Positions 45,501 through 53,584 of a stretch of 59,032 bases of DNA are shown here, one piece after another (positions within the stretch are counted from its first letter, which is position 1; each line of letters begins with the position of its first letter). Origin of the DNA: Akkermansiaceae bacterium UBA5020. Its GTDB lineage: Bacteria; Verrucomicrobiota; Verrucomicrobiia; Verrucomicrobiales; DEV007. The stretch lies in contig DGXY01000094.1 in the NCBI GenBank assembly GCA_002396885.1, positions 8,783 through 67,814 of the forward strand, written 5' to 3'. Under the pieces are notes generated by a model, which was not told where the DNA came from, did not search any database, and saw only the letters and a program-made list of their open reading frames with translations. A program made the translations under genes and the position numbers.

Positions 45501-45585
45501 GCTCCGGCGTCGGATCTTTCGCGCTCCAAGCGGTAGACACTAGGGCAGGGAGCAGGGGAATCAGGAAAACGACACGGGGGGACAT
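42535..45585 (-). CDS. PSCyt1-DUF1549-DUF1553 protein (planctomycete cytochrome C-like)
   Basis: This 1016-residue exported protein has a signal peptide (LIPLLPALVSTAWSA), a PSCyt1 domain with CHGCHSAEA and GVEMPPKGKL, DUF1549 with CVRCHDHKFDP, a central beta-rich insert (VLYLGLKSKDDLYTVKV) and DUF1553 (LLARVIVNRMWRQHFGRGL). It is the first gene of the presumed four-gene operon ending at 36594, and a 216-base gap upstream (45586-45801), which shows no gene, should contain its promoter. Confidence 0.88.
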   Translation of the reverse strand: MSPRVVFLIPLLPALVSTAWSAKDPTPEQLAFFESKIRPVLVENCHGCHSAEAQGKGKLKAGLFVDSREGLATGGETGPVIVSGKPAESLLLKVLNHEIKGVEMPPKGKLSAAVIADLTKWIEMGAPDPRLASAPPVSHKKAIDVSAGKQWWSFQPTERPAAPVVKNAEWVRTPIDAFILAKQEAAGLTANGPASKEVLLRRATFALTGLAPTPAEREAFLKDASSDAYTKLIDRLLGSERYGERWGRHWLDVVRYAESGGYEFDGFRPGAYHYRDWVIEALNDDMPYDEFIRMQLAGDKLMPGEYAGASATGFLVAGPYPGQITAKTVEKIRYDQLDDMVSTIGSGFLGLTMACVRCHDHKFDPLPQKDYYGIAAALATTVHSPSKIDLSHAETVKKLEVHNAAGAPFQAALKTFETAGFPARFEAWRKTTLPTLNADAPWQIFEVKTALAQSARLTPDLDGQVLYLGLKSKDDLYTVKVHTLQKGVRAFRLDALSDPSLPSKGPGLSDNGNFVLGDLKVIARPLDPMDKTAPVPLKLKAVKATFEQSGYPLAQAFDNNGNTGWAVAPHTGEDHAAVFAIDGEATGFAGGTEFEFQLRFSNHFGLGRMRLAFANGPVEATLADRIEMQSLREIQAFLAGNPDAKAIAANKSLPRWFSHFDVPTKDLYTAVALHERKRPQPVLTEVYTSKDGGQEVYFLRRGEVERKEGKANPNFVQVLMRTEEAERRWVPAPEDKKPAVHPRISLANWITDEESGSGPLLARVIVNRMWRQHFGRGLVATTNDFGSQGEQPTHPELLEWLAAELIENGWRLKPIHRLIMLSSVYTQSGEVTPEQIRLDPANHLWAHRPARRLEAEAIRDALLQVGDRLDVTMYGPSEANAESGRRSVYLRVKRSELVPIMTMFDAPEPTQSIGDRGNTTVPTQALAMMNSNFVRDIANRLEARVEAARPATTEEAITLAYGIALGRSPGPDEVARMKSYIDQQAAILGNQPDSATQAMREFCLALLSLNEFIYVD

Positions 45586-45801
45586 GGGACTCGGATGAAG
45601 TTGGCCATCTGCGGGCAGGCGGAAACGTGAGAGAAGCCAGCCGGCTCGCGTGAACTCTGGGGGCCGCGCTCACGCGCCTCCAGTGAGAAGGTTGCACGAT
45701 GCCGGGGGTTTCGTCAGCGTCCGCAAACCCGTAGAGACCGGAACACGGCCACGCGAATCCAATGGTCGCGGAACCAGCCCGCCGACTTCGTGTCGATGAC
45801 C

Positions 45802-48800
45802 TCACTTCTTTCCAAAGGTCCCGCTCGCGACGAGGCTGAGGATGAACTCGCGGACGACAAAATCCTCCTCCTTCGCCCGCGCCACGATGTCCGCGGCGAG
45901 CGCGTCATCGGTGAATCCATACGGCCGGCCGAGCCCATACTCGATGAGGGCCTCGGTGAAACCGCGCGCGAAATCATCGCTTCGCGCCGCGACGAGATCG
46001 CGCAACTCGAAGTAATCCTTGAAAGCCGGTCCGTTGTGGAAGGCGCCCGCGGGATCGATGGGCCATTCCTTCTTCGTCTTGGGATCGTAGTCGATCTCGC
46101 GCCATTTGCCGGCGGCGTTGAAGTTCTCCAACCCGAAGCCGATCGGATCGATCTTGCGGTGGCACTGGAGGCACTGCGGCTCCTCCTGGTGGGCGAAGAG
46201 ACGCTCGCGGGGACTGACCGGTTTGCCATCGAGCCGATCGAGCTGGGGCACGTTTGGCGGCGCGGGCGGTGGCGGATTGTGAAGGAGATAACGCAGCACC
46301 CAAGCGCCGCGCTCGACCGGGCTGGTGCGCTCGCCGTTGCTGCCCATCGCGAGGACCGCGGCCATGCCTAACAAACCGCCACGCGGCGAACCCGGCGGCA
46401 CTTTCACGGGACGGAATGCATCGCCGCTGACCCCCTCGATGCCGTAGTAGGTCGCGAGCAATCCGTTGACGTGGACCTCGTCGCTCTTGAGGAGACGCGA
46501 GAGGCTGCCGCCGTTGCGGAGGAGGTAGGCGAAGGTCTCGTAGACCTCGCGGCGCGCCGCGGCCTTGGCGCTCTCGTCGAAGTCGCGGAATTGCTTTGTG
46601 TCGAACTGGAAGAAATCGAGCCGGTCGAGGTGCAGCCACTGGTGGACGAATCCGCTCACGAAATCGTCGGCCTTGGGGCTGGCGATGAGGCGATCAACCT
46701 CACGGGCGAGCACGTCGGGCTTGGTGAGGTCGGCGGCGAGCAGGGCCTCATCGGGTGGCGCGCTCCAGAGGAAGTAGGAGAGACGAGAGGCGAGCTCCGG
46801 TGGGGACAGGGGAATGGGGACAGAGGAATGGGAAGGATCATCCCCTTTTCCACGGTCCTTTGTCCCGATCTCTTGGATGTACAAAAACCCCGGCGAAGCG
46901 AGAATCGCACTGAGCGGCTCGCGGATGGCGAGGTCGAAGGGTTCGCCGGCTTTGACGCGGGCGTCGTGAAGCGCAGCCAACTTGTCGAGGTAGGTTGCGG
47001 AGGGCGTTTTTCCGCGCATGGCGCGGGCCGCGAAGCGCTCGAGCACGGCTCGGGGATTCGTCTCGCTGCTGGACAGCAAGGGCGGAATGCGGTTCTGGGA
47101 ATTGGCGCCTCCGAGCGGCCCTTCCCATTCGATCCAATCGATCCAGAGCACGGGATCGCGTTGTTTCGGATCCTCGATCTGACGGGTGCGGCCGGGCAGG
47201 CTGATGGTCTCCTTTTTGAGCGGCCGCTTTTCCATAAGGACGAACTTGCGCGGGCCGCCCGGGCGGATTTTGAAAGGAAGTTCGACGACCTCGGCCGCGT
47301 CGATCGGCGCGGTGATCTGTTTGTTCGCGAGGAAGGAGCGGTCATCCTTGTCGATGGGACTGGCCTCGACGAAGGAAAGAAAAGCCCGCTCCTCCGGCAT
47401 GCCGACGACGCGGCCGATCTTCACGCGCATGACGTAGTCGCCCGTGGCGAGGTCGGTGGGCAGGTCGATGGCGTGCTCGCAGGTTTCTTGGACGGCGTTG
47501 TCGAGGTAGAGGCCGGTTCTCGACAAGGGACGGTCGAGGTATTGCTGGAACCAGCGGTTGTTGGCTTCCCATATGGTCTTGCCGGCCTCCGCGTGCGACT
47601 TGTCGATGAAGTCAAACTCCTTCAGCCGCTTCTCATCGCCACCCGCGGCCTGCCATTTCGCATATTGCTCGTTGAGGTATTTGAATCGCAAATGACCGCG
47701 CTCAACGTCGGCGCGGCGCGACTCGGGTTCGATCCGTTGGGTTTTTGTCAGGGTATTCGTGGACGGATTCCGGACCGGCCCTTCCCACTCGACCCAGTCG
47801 ATCCACAGCGCCGGGGGCGGACCGACCTTGGTCTCCTTGCGGGCGGCCTGGTAGGTATCAAAATCGAGCTTCACGTCGCGTTTCTCGCGCAGGACGAAGC
47901 TGCGCGGTCCGCCGGCGGAGATGCTGACGGGCAACTCGATCGTCTGCGGCGTTTCGGTGGTGCCCCTGATCTGAAAGGTTTTCATCAAGGTGAAGTCCTC
48001 CCGCTCCTCCGGCTTCATCCGGCTTCCGAGCTCGACGAAGTGCCGCTCCCCCGGCGTGCCCTTCACCGCGCCGATGCGGAAACGGAGCACGTATTCACCC
48101 GGCTCGGCCTGCTCGACCTCGTGCTTCGTCTTGAGCCAGCCCGAGGGCTGGTCGGGCGGCAGGGTGATGAGCTCTTCGGTGTGGACGTTGTAGATCGTCA
48201 GATACGCGCCCGTTTTCGTGAGCGGATCGTTGAGGTATCGCTCGAAGCTCGGCCCGTGCTCCTCGAAGACCCGGACGCGGAACTTTGCCTCCTGCTCGTC
48301 AGCGATGCCCTTCTGCGGCTGACCGGTCTCGAGGAGCTTCTTCGCCGCCTCGTGACCACCCTTGAAGTAGCCGTTGTAGGTGCCACCGACCATGGCATTG
48401 GCATGCAGCTCGACCTCGCGGCGCTGGCGGACCGTCTTTGCGAATGGCTTCACCGCCCCCGCCTTTTCCACCTCGATCCAATCGAGCCACAAGGCCAGTT
48501 CGGGACCGATGCCGTTGCGCTGCCGGGCTTCGGCAAAGAGACGGCTGGCGCTCGCATCCGACTCATGGGAACCCCGCTCGCGGAACATGAAGAGACGGTT
48601 CTTCGACTCGGTCAGCTTCAGCGGGATTTCGAGCACTTGCGGCTGATCCGCGGTGCCCGTGACCTCGTGGGTGCTGCTGACCGTGCAGACGCCGCTCGGA
48701 TCCTGCGGACCGAACTCCACGAAGCGGCGTTCGCGCGGGATGCCATCCATCGCGGCGATCCGGACGCGCAGGACGTAATCGCCCGCCGACCAATCGGCCG

Positions 48801-49857
48801 GGAGTTGGAAGATCTGGCGGGAGTTCACATAGGCGTCGTCAATCGTGAGAAAGCTGCCCGACTTGGCCAAGGGGTGCTCCACATAGGCCCGATGATGCGG
48901 CACGAAATGATCCCAGTCGCGGCGTCCCATCTGCTCGGCATGAATCGCGTCGGTGAATCCAAAATCGGTAGGTGAGGGCGCCCCCTGGATCTTCTCCCAT
49001 TGGGTATGAAGGTGCCGCGGGTCGCCCTTCTTCTCCGCGCGGATCCGATCGGCCAACTCCTCGTTTTCCGGCTTGGCTGCGGCGGCGTCGACCGCCGCGG
49101 TCCATTGGAGGTAACGTTCGCGGGCATCGCTCCGTTCCTGAAGCCCCTTGATGATGCGCTGATTGGTCCCCTCCACTTCGATGCGGAGCTTCCATTCCTT
49201 TTCCGGAACGGGCGCGACAAACCGGGCGAAATGCTCATCCACCGCCTGCCGTCCGAGCGCAAGGTATTGCTCGAACTGATCCGACGACATAAAAAGCGAC
49301 GAGCCCACCGTATCGAAGGTGCCCGCGCCGCTGTCGGCCGGCAGTTCCCGGGCATTGATCTCGACACCGAGGAGGTCGCGGATCGTTTTCTCGTATTCGC
49401 GGCGGTTGAGGCGCCGCATCGCGATTTCTCCACCCGAGTCGGCGAGCTTGTCGCGCGCGGTCACGAGGGTGCCGGAGAGGGCTTCGAGAAAGGCGGCCTT
49501 GGCCTCGTCGGCGGGCTGCGGCTCGTCCTCGGGCGGCATCTCGCCGGAGTTCACGGAATTGAGGACCTTTTGCCAGAGATCGGCAGTGGGAATGTCGTCG
49601 AGGACGAAAGGAATGTCGTCGAGCCGGACCTTGCCCTTTTGTTTGTCGGCGTTGTGGCAGGCGGCGCAATGTTCGCGGAGAAAGACCCGGTGCGATTCAT
49701 CGAGCACAGCCCGGGGCGGCGCGGCGTGGGTGAGGACGGGGAGGAAGAGGAATGAGAGGAGGAAGAATGGGACAGGGGAATGGGCAGCGCTGCGATCCCT
49801 CCGGGATCGGAATGATGGGCCACCAGAAACCGGTGGTGTCGTCGCTATGCGACTCAA
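45802..49857 (-). CDS. DUF1587/1595/1592/1588/1585 cytochrome-type protein with three internal repeats
   Basis: This very large exported protein (about 1351 residues) has an N-terminal haem motif CAACHNADKQKG, DUF1587 (RRLNRREYEKTIRDLLG), then three similar segments of about 150-165 residues at roughly 319-466, 536-699 and 766-919, each running from a 'YL..PL..TG.YL' start to 'LW.DWIE'. DUF1595/1592 (RLSYFLWSAPPDEALL), DUF1588 with CLQCHRKIDPIGFG and DUF1585 follow. Relatives usually lack the triplication. No ATG precedes the leader (VPFFLLSFLFLPVLTHA); the TTG at 49857, inside a REP element, is the nearest start, so the 5' end is uncertain. Confidence 0.8.
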   Translation of the reverse strand: MSRIATTPPVSGGPSFRSRRDRSAAHSPVPFFLLSFLFLPVLTHAAPPRAVLDESHRVFLREHCAACHNADKQKGKVRLDDIPFVLDDIPTADLWQKVLNSVNSGEMPPEDEPQPADEAKAAFLEALSGTLVTARDKLADSGGEIAMRRLNRREYEKTIRDLLGVEINARELPADSGAGTFDTVGSSLFMSSDQFEQYLALGRQAVDEHFARFVAPVPEKEWKLRIEVEGTNQRIIKGLQERSDARERYLQWTAAVDAAAAKPENEELADRIRAEKKGDPRHLHTQWEKIQGAPSPTDFGFTDAIHAEQMGRRDWDHFVPHHRAYVEHPLAKSGSFLTIDDAYVNSRQIFQLPADWSAGDYVLRVRIAAMDGIPRERRFVEFGPQDPSGVCTVSSTHEVTGTADQPQVLEIPLKLTESKNRLFMFRERGSHESDASASRLFAEARQRNGIGPELALWLDWIEVEKAGAVKPFAKTVRQRREVELHANAMVGGTYNGYFKGGHEAAKKLLETGQPQKGIADEQEAKFRVRVFEEHGPSFERYLNDPLTKTGAYLTIYNVHTEELITLPPDQPSGWLKTKHEVEQAEPGEYVLRFRIGAVKGTPGERHFVELGSRMKPEEREDFTLMKTFQIRGTTETPQTIELPVSISAGGPRSFVLREKRDVKLDFDTYQAARKETKVGPPPALWIDWVEWEGPVRNPSTNTLTKTQRIEPESRRADVERGHLRFKYLNEQYAKWQAAGGDEKRLKEFDFIDKSHAEAGKTIWEANNRWFQQYLDRPLSRTGLYLDNAVQETCEHAIDLPTDLATGDYVMRVKIGRVVGMPEERAFLSFVEASPIDKDDRSFLANKQITAPIDAAEVVELPFKIRPGGPRKFVLMEKRPLKKETISLPGRTRQIEDPKQRDPVLWIDWIEWEGPLGGANSQNRIPPLLSSSETNPRAVLERFAARAMRGKTPSATYLDKLAALHDARVKAGEPFDLAIREPLSAILASPGFLYIQEIGTKDRGKGDDPSHSSVPIPLSPPELASRLSYFLWSAPPDEALLAADLTKPDVLAREVDRLIASPKADDFVSGFVHQWLHLDRLDFFQFDTKQFRDFDESAKAAARREVYETFAYLLRNGGSLSRLLKSDEVHVNGLLATYYGIEGVSGDAFRPVKVPPGSPRGGLLGMAAVLAMGSNGERTSPVERGAWVLRYLLHNPPPPAPPNVPQLDRLDGKPVSPRERLFAHQEEPQCLQCHRKIDPIGFGLENFNAAGKWREIDYDPKTKKEWPIDPAGAFHNGPAFKDYFELRDLVAARSDDFARGFTEALIEYGLGRPYGFTDDALAADIVARAKEEDFVVREFILSLVASGTFGKK
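46803..46817. repeat. 15-bp dispersed repeat, copy 1
   Basis: GGGACAGGGGAATGG occurs here, inside the DUF1592 gene, and exactly again at 49769-49783 and 52063-52077. Flanks also look alike (GGAATGGGGACAG-type runs). Confidence 0.7.
49769..49783. repeat. 15-bp dispersed repeat, copy 2
   Basis: The second exact copy of GGGACAGGGGAATGG. It falls in the signal-peptide-coding part of the DUF1592 gene, 10 bases from the edge of a REP element. Confidence 0.7.
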
Positions 49858-49890
49858 CCACCGGCTAATCGCTTTGAACCCTCCGGGTTC
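49793..49890 (-). repeat. Composite REP element A (three hairpins)
   Basis: It has a CGATCCC/GGGATCG hairpin (49793-49809), the REP core CCGGTGGT...ACCACCGG (49830-49864) with an inner GTCGC/GCGAC stem, and a GAACCC/GGGTTC hairpin (49876-49890). The order is the mirror image of element B. It covers the TTG start proposed for the DUF1592 gene. Confidence 0.8.
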
Positions 49891-50007
49891 CACGTGAAAA
49901 TGGTCGCAGCTCCGCCCTTTCCACCGGCGCGGCAATCCAGGCATGCCGCCCTTCTGCCGGTGAATGAGCAACGCGATACCACCCAACAGGACTCGCCAGA
50001 TCTTCCC

Positions 50008-50100
50008 GGAACCCGGAGGGTTCCCAGCCATTAGCCGGTGGTTGAGCGAAGCGATACCACCGGATATCATGCGGAGAATCAGCGCATCCCGGAGGGATGC
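50008..50100 (+). repeat. Composite REP element B (three hairpins)
   Basis: A GGAACCC/GGGTTCC hairpin (50008-50024), core CCGGTGGT...ACCACCGG (50035-50063) and GCATCCC/GGGATGC hairpin (50084-50100) end 15 bases before the RAYT transposase start. It is in the opposite orientation to elements A and C. Confidence 0.82.
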
Positions 50101-50115
50101 CAGCCAGCCGCCGCC

Positions 50116-50562
50116 ATGCCCTCGACCTTCCTCGCCCTGCACTACCACCTCGTCTTTTCGACCAAGGACCGGGCTCCGAACATCGAGTCCGCTTGGCGCG
50201 ACAGGCTGCATGAATATCTCGGTGGAACCGTGAACGGTCTCGGCGGCTTTTGCCAGGGGGTTGGCGGGGTGAAGGACCACGTTCATCTTCTCGTCGGCTT
50301 GAAAGCGACCCATTGCCTCGCCGACTTCATGAGAGAATTGAAGAAGGCTTCCTCGATTTGGGTTCATGACGAAATCGACGATCGGCGATTCGCCTGGCAG
50401 GAAGGATATGGTGCCTTCACGGTCAGCCCGACGGCGAGGACCGGCGTGAAGCAATACATCGCGAATCAGGAGGAACATCATCGGGTGAAATCGTTTCGGG
50501 AAGAGTTGGAGGAATTCTTGATACAGGCGGGAGTTGCCTACGAGGATCGGTACGTGGATTAA
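50116..50562 (+). CDS. REP-associated tyrosine transposase (RAYT, IS200-like)
   Basis: This 148-residue Y1-type transposase relative begins LALHYHLVFSTKDRAP, has the HUH metal site in KDHVHLLVG, and a C-terminal segment with Tyr in GVKQYIANQEEHHR that would be the nucleophile region. RAYT proteins cut and join single-stranded REP hairpins and are kept as single chromosomal genes. The ATG at 50116 is favoured over an upstream GTG that lies within REP element B. It interrupts the space between the DUF1552 and DUF1592 genes on the opposite strand. Confidence 0.88.
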   Translation: MPSTFLALHYHLVFSTKDRAPNIESAWRDRLHEYLGGTVNGLGGFCQGVGGVKDHVHLLVGLKATHCLADFMRELKKASSIWVHDEIDDRRFAWQEGYGAFTVSPTARTGVKQYIANQEEHHRVKSFREELEEFLIQAGVAYEDRYVD

Positions 50563-50578
50563 GCGGGGTCGCTGGCTG

Positions 50579-50675
50579 GCATCCCTTCGGGATGCGTGAT
50601 GGCTCGTGGATGTTCCGGTGGTATCGCTCGTGCCTCGCTCAACCACCGGCAAATGGCTGCGATGCCTTTGGCATC
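50579..50675 (-). repeat. Composite REP element C (three hairpins)
   Basis: A GCATCCC/GGGATGC hairpin (50579-50595), core CCGGTGGT...ACCACCGG (50615-50649) and GATGCC/GGCATC hairpin (50661-50675) start 16 bases after the RAYT stop. With element B it brackets the transposase as an inverted pair. Confidence 0.82.
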
Positions 50676-50746
50676 ACGGAAGAGGAGGCACTAGATCTTG
50701 TTACTCGCGCCATTCGTCGAATTTTCCCGGATCAGGTTCATCACCT

Positions 50747-52030
50747 TCACCCCACCAACTCCTTCACCACCCCGGTGCTATCACCGTGGCGTTCGTGTTT
50801 CTTCGGATCGAGGCCGAGGCCGTGGAGCATCGTCAGCCAGACGTTGCAGAGCGGAGTGTCCTTCGGCAGGACGAGGTGCTGTCCGAGCTTCAGGCTCGCC
50901 CCGCCGCCGGCGAGGAGGGTGGGACAATTGTCGAGGTAGTGGATCGTGCGGATGTTGCTGCCATACGCAAGGGCGACATGGTCGAAAAGACTCGATCCAT
51001 CGGCCTCCTTCACCGCCTTGAGCTGGTCGAGGAGTCCGGCGAGCAGTTCGCTCTGCACGGCATCGCGCTTCTGCGAGGCGGCCATGCGGTCGCCGGGGCT
51101 GTAGTGGCTCATGTCGTGGGGCGCGACCTTGGTGCCGAGACTTTGCAGCAGGGTGCCGACCGGCTGGCGATAGGTGAGGACGCGCGTGCTGTCGGTCCGC
51201 AGGGCCGCGACGATCAAATCATACATCACCTGGATCTCCTCCTTGCCTGCGAGACCCTCCTTCGGCTCGGTCATCTCCGGCTTCGCCTTCGGCACGCTGA
51301 GCCATTGCTCGTCCTTGCCGAGACGCGTCTCGATGTCGCGGATGCTCTGGAAGTATTCGTCGAGCTTTTCGGTGTCCGTCTTGGTCAATCCCTGCTGCAC
51401 GCGCTTCGCGTCCTCCATCACCGTATCGAGGACGCTGCGCTTCTGCGCGAGCATGGCCTGGCGTTCGCTCAAGGGCGTGGTGTCGTCGGAGAAAAGGCGG
51501 TGAAAGGCCACGACCGGATTTTCCAAACCGGCGACCGGCTTGCCGCGCAGGTCCCACGCCAGCGAAAGCCCGGGGCCGTGGCCTGAGTTCTGCACATCGG
51601 GCGAGTTCAACTGGATCGAAGCATAACGCGTCTCGCTACCGAAATGCGCGGCCGCGACCTGGTCGGCGCTGATGCTGTTCGCGAAACTCTGGCCGGGCTG
51701 CGCATAGCGGTTCGCCCCGGTGAGCCAGAACGTGCTGCCCCAATGCGCCTCATTCGTGTATTTGTTGGAGCAGCCCTGCACCACGGTGAGGTCCTTCTGG
51801 TGCCGGGCGAGCGGTTTGAGGCCTTCGGACAATTCCCAGTCCGCGCCAGTTTTGGTTTGGTCAGGAAACCAAGTCTCGTTGGTGACGCCCCAACCGAAGC
51901 CGAGGAAGACCATCCGCTTCGGAGGCGCCGGAGAGGCAGCACGGGAGAAGCGCCGGAAGCCGATCGATTCGAGGGCCGGCAGGGTGATGAGCGTGCCGGT
52001 GCTGCGAAGAAAGTGGCGGCGGGTTTTCAT
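50747..52030 (-). CDS. DUF1552 protein, exported
   Basis: This 427-residue protein has a twin-arginine leader (KTRRHFLRSTG) and the DUF1552 pattern KRMVFLGFGWG, then QLNSPDVQNSGHG, DEYFQSIRDIE and FDHVALAYGSNI. DUF1552 genes are regularly paired with DUF1592-type cytochromes in these phyla, and the partner lies downstream on the same strand, but here a RAYT module of about 0.9 kb separates them. Function unknown; it resembles DUF1501 in overall design. Confidence 0.88.
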   Translation of the reverse strand: MKTRRHFLRSTGTLITLPALESIGFRRFSRAASPAPPKRMVFLGFGWGVTNETWFPDQTKTGADWELSEGLKPLARHQKDLTVVQGCSNKYTNEAHWGSTFWLTGANRYAQPGQSFANSISADQVAAAHFGSETRYASIQLNSPDVQNSGHGPGLSLAWDLRGKPVAGLENPVVAFHRLFSDDTTPLSERQAMLAQKRSVLDTVMEDAKRVQQGLTKTDTEKLDEYFQSIRDIETRLGKDEQWLSVPKAKPEMTEPKEGLAGKEEIQVMYDLIVAALRTDSTRVLTYRQPVGTLLQSLGTKVAPHDMSHYSPGDRMAASQKRDAVQSELLAGLLDQLKAVKEADGSSLFDHVALAYGSNIRTIHYLDNCPTLLAGGGASLKLGQHLVLPKDTPLCNVWLTMLHGLGLDPKKHERHGDSTGVVKELVG

Positions 52031-52413
52031 GGTTCGGGGGAAGGTACGAGGACAAAGGAATGGGGACAGGGGAATGGAATGATTTTTTGAAACTGGTGCG
52101 AAGGCATTCCCTTGTGCCCATTGATTCTCTTTGCGTCCCTACGGGCTGCCTTCGGCAGTTGGCACTCTTGAAACTTGCATCGCCAGCTGTCTCCGCTTCG
52201 CTTTGGTTGTCTCGCTACGCTAGACTCCTTTGTCCATTCCGCGTTCAGGGATGGGCAGGTCGCCATGTGGGCACGCTTGATCTGTGGAAAAGCCTCGTTT
52301 TTTGGATGGATAGCGCCGCATACCGGTCGTTTCACCCCGCAATTCCCGCCGCAATCACGCCCCCGGCTCAAATTTGTCATTGGCAGGATCGACCGCATCC
52401 GGGACACTGCCTC
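52031..52413. other. 383-base divergent intergenic region with repeat copy 3
   Basis: This region separates the minus-strand DUF1552 gene from the plus-strand OB-fold protein. It holds the third copy of the 15-bp repeat at 52063-52077 and a short CTGCC/GGCAG hairpin at 52146-52158 reminiscent of the REP stems. A longer open frame across it shows no family features. Promoters for both flanking genes should lie here, but none could be pinned down. Confidence 0.55.
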
Positions 52414-53148
52414 ATGATCCCCGCTCGCTTTCTCCTTTTTGTTTTTGCCGCAGCCATCTCCCTGCTGGCGTCCCAAGACTCACCGGCCCAAGACGGAAAG
52501 GAGACCGAAGGCTCCTCTCTCGGAGACCTGTTCAACAAAGTGAAGGGCCTCAAAGTACCCGATTCCGTCGCGAACCTGCCGACCCAGCTTCAGGAGCTGA
52601 AGGAATCCTATCTCAAGACCGCCGAAACGGTCGACGCGCTGCGTAGCGAGGTGGGCAAACTCCGCTCCGAGGTCGAGGCGCTGAAAAACGAGAATGCCCT
52701 GCTGACTCAGGCGGTCGGGACCAAGGTCGCGGCCAGTGACCGCAGCGCGCTTCTCAAACCCGTCGAGTTGAGCGCGGACGAACTGACCAACGCGTGGCGC
52801 ACCAATAAGGACAAGGCCACGGCGGACTACGCAGGACGCTACCTCAAGATCATTGGCATCGTCGAAGCCTTCGAATCGGCAGCGCAGGACGTCATCGTCA
52901 TCCTGAAGACCAACACGGAGAGCCGCGTGCGCTGTTTCATCCGCCGCGACGCGAGCTTTCACGTCGAGGTGCTGGCAAGCCAAGGCCGTCTCGTGAACCG
53001 GAACGACCGCACCACGATTCTGGCAACGGGACAACCGATCGCGATCCTTGGCACGTGCGAGGGGATGGAACTCGACGTGCGCATGATCTCCTGCAGCATC
53101 GAAGGCCTCGAAGTCCGGAAGATCGAACAACCAAAGCCTCAGAACTGA
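52414..53148 (+). CDS. Exported coiled-coil plus OB-fold (tRNA_anti-like) protein
   Basis: This 244-residue protein has a signal peptide (FLLFVFAAAISLLASQ), a predicted coiled coil (about 58-100; heptads in VDALRSEVGKLRSEVEALKN) and a C-terminal OB-fold of the tRNA_anti-like type (AWRTNKDKATADYAGRYLKI, then RVRCFIRRD). Such OB-fold proteins are usually small periplasmic proteins or lipoproteins of unknown role. The ATG at 52414 directly precedes the leader; the upstream extension of the frame was ignored. Confidence 0.68.
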   Translation: MIPARFLLFVFAAAISLLASQDSPAQDGKETEGSSLGDLFNKVKGLKVPDSVANLPTQLQELKESYLKTAETVDALRSEVGKLRSEVEALKNENALLTQAVGTKVAASDRSALLKPVELSADELTNAWRTNKDKATADYAGRYLKIIGIVEAFESAAQDVIVILKTNTESRVRCFIRRDASFHVEVLASQGRLVNRNDRTTILATGQPIAILGTCEGMELDVRMISCSIEGLEVRKIEQPKPQN

Positions 53149-53432
53149 ACTGCTGGAAATCGACGCGGACCTTCCGTTTTTCCCTCTCACTCGCCCCGCT
53201 TTTTCGCGTGACCACCGCTCCCGCCCGTCTTCGGTTGGCGGCGCTGGCGCGAACGCTCGACGGGCTTCAGGGATTGACGCGACCCCTCGGCGCGGTGAGT
53301 GAGCTCACGGATCTCGGTGCGTTCATCGACGGCGGGAGTGGTCTTTCTTTTCATCTCGTCAGCATGACGAAACACGAGTCTTTCCACCAATCGTATCTTG
53401 CGATCTCCAGAGCCCCGATTGGCGCATTCCGC

Positions 53433-53579
53433 CGCCCAGATCAGGACAACGTCTTCATCGAACCGCTCTGGCGCAGCCTCAAATACGAGGAGGTCTACCT
53501 GCGGGATTACCGCGACCTCCACGACCTCGAACGATCGTTGAATCGATGGTTCGAGCGCTACAACACGTGGCGTCCACAC
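53433..53579 (+). pseudogene. IS3-family transposase (OrfB) C-terminal remnant
   Basis: About 49 codons preserve the end of an IS3-type integrase: DNVFIEPLWRSLKYEEVY, then SLNRWFERYNTWRPH, including the last catalytic Glu region. Homology breaks at RPH, exactly where the hsdR relic begins on the other strand. No terminal inverted repeats or OrfA part were found. Upstream, 53149-53432, nothing convincing was seen; a 55-residue lysine/arginine-rich minus-strand frame (53187-53354) has no recognised family. Confidence 0.75.
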
Positions 53580-53584
53580 ATCAT

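Noticed and set aside
46471..48975. 834-residue plus-strand open frame
   Set aside because: It is exactly antisense to the DUF1592 gene. High GC and codon bias keep such shadow frames open, and no domain or leader is visible.
49858..50652. Upstream extension of the DUF1592 frame to 50652
   Set aside because: The extension runs antisense through the RAYT gene and REP elements and places the signal peptide in mid-protein.
53187..53354. 55-residue basic minus-strand frame
   Set aside because: Rich in Lys/Arg but without a recognised family or coupling to neighbours; too little to call a gene.
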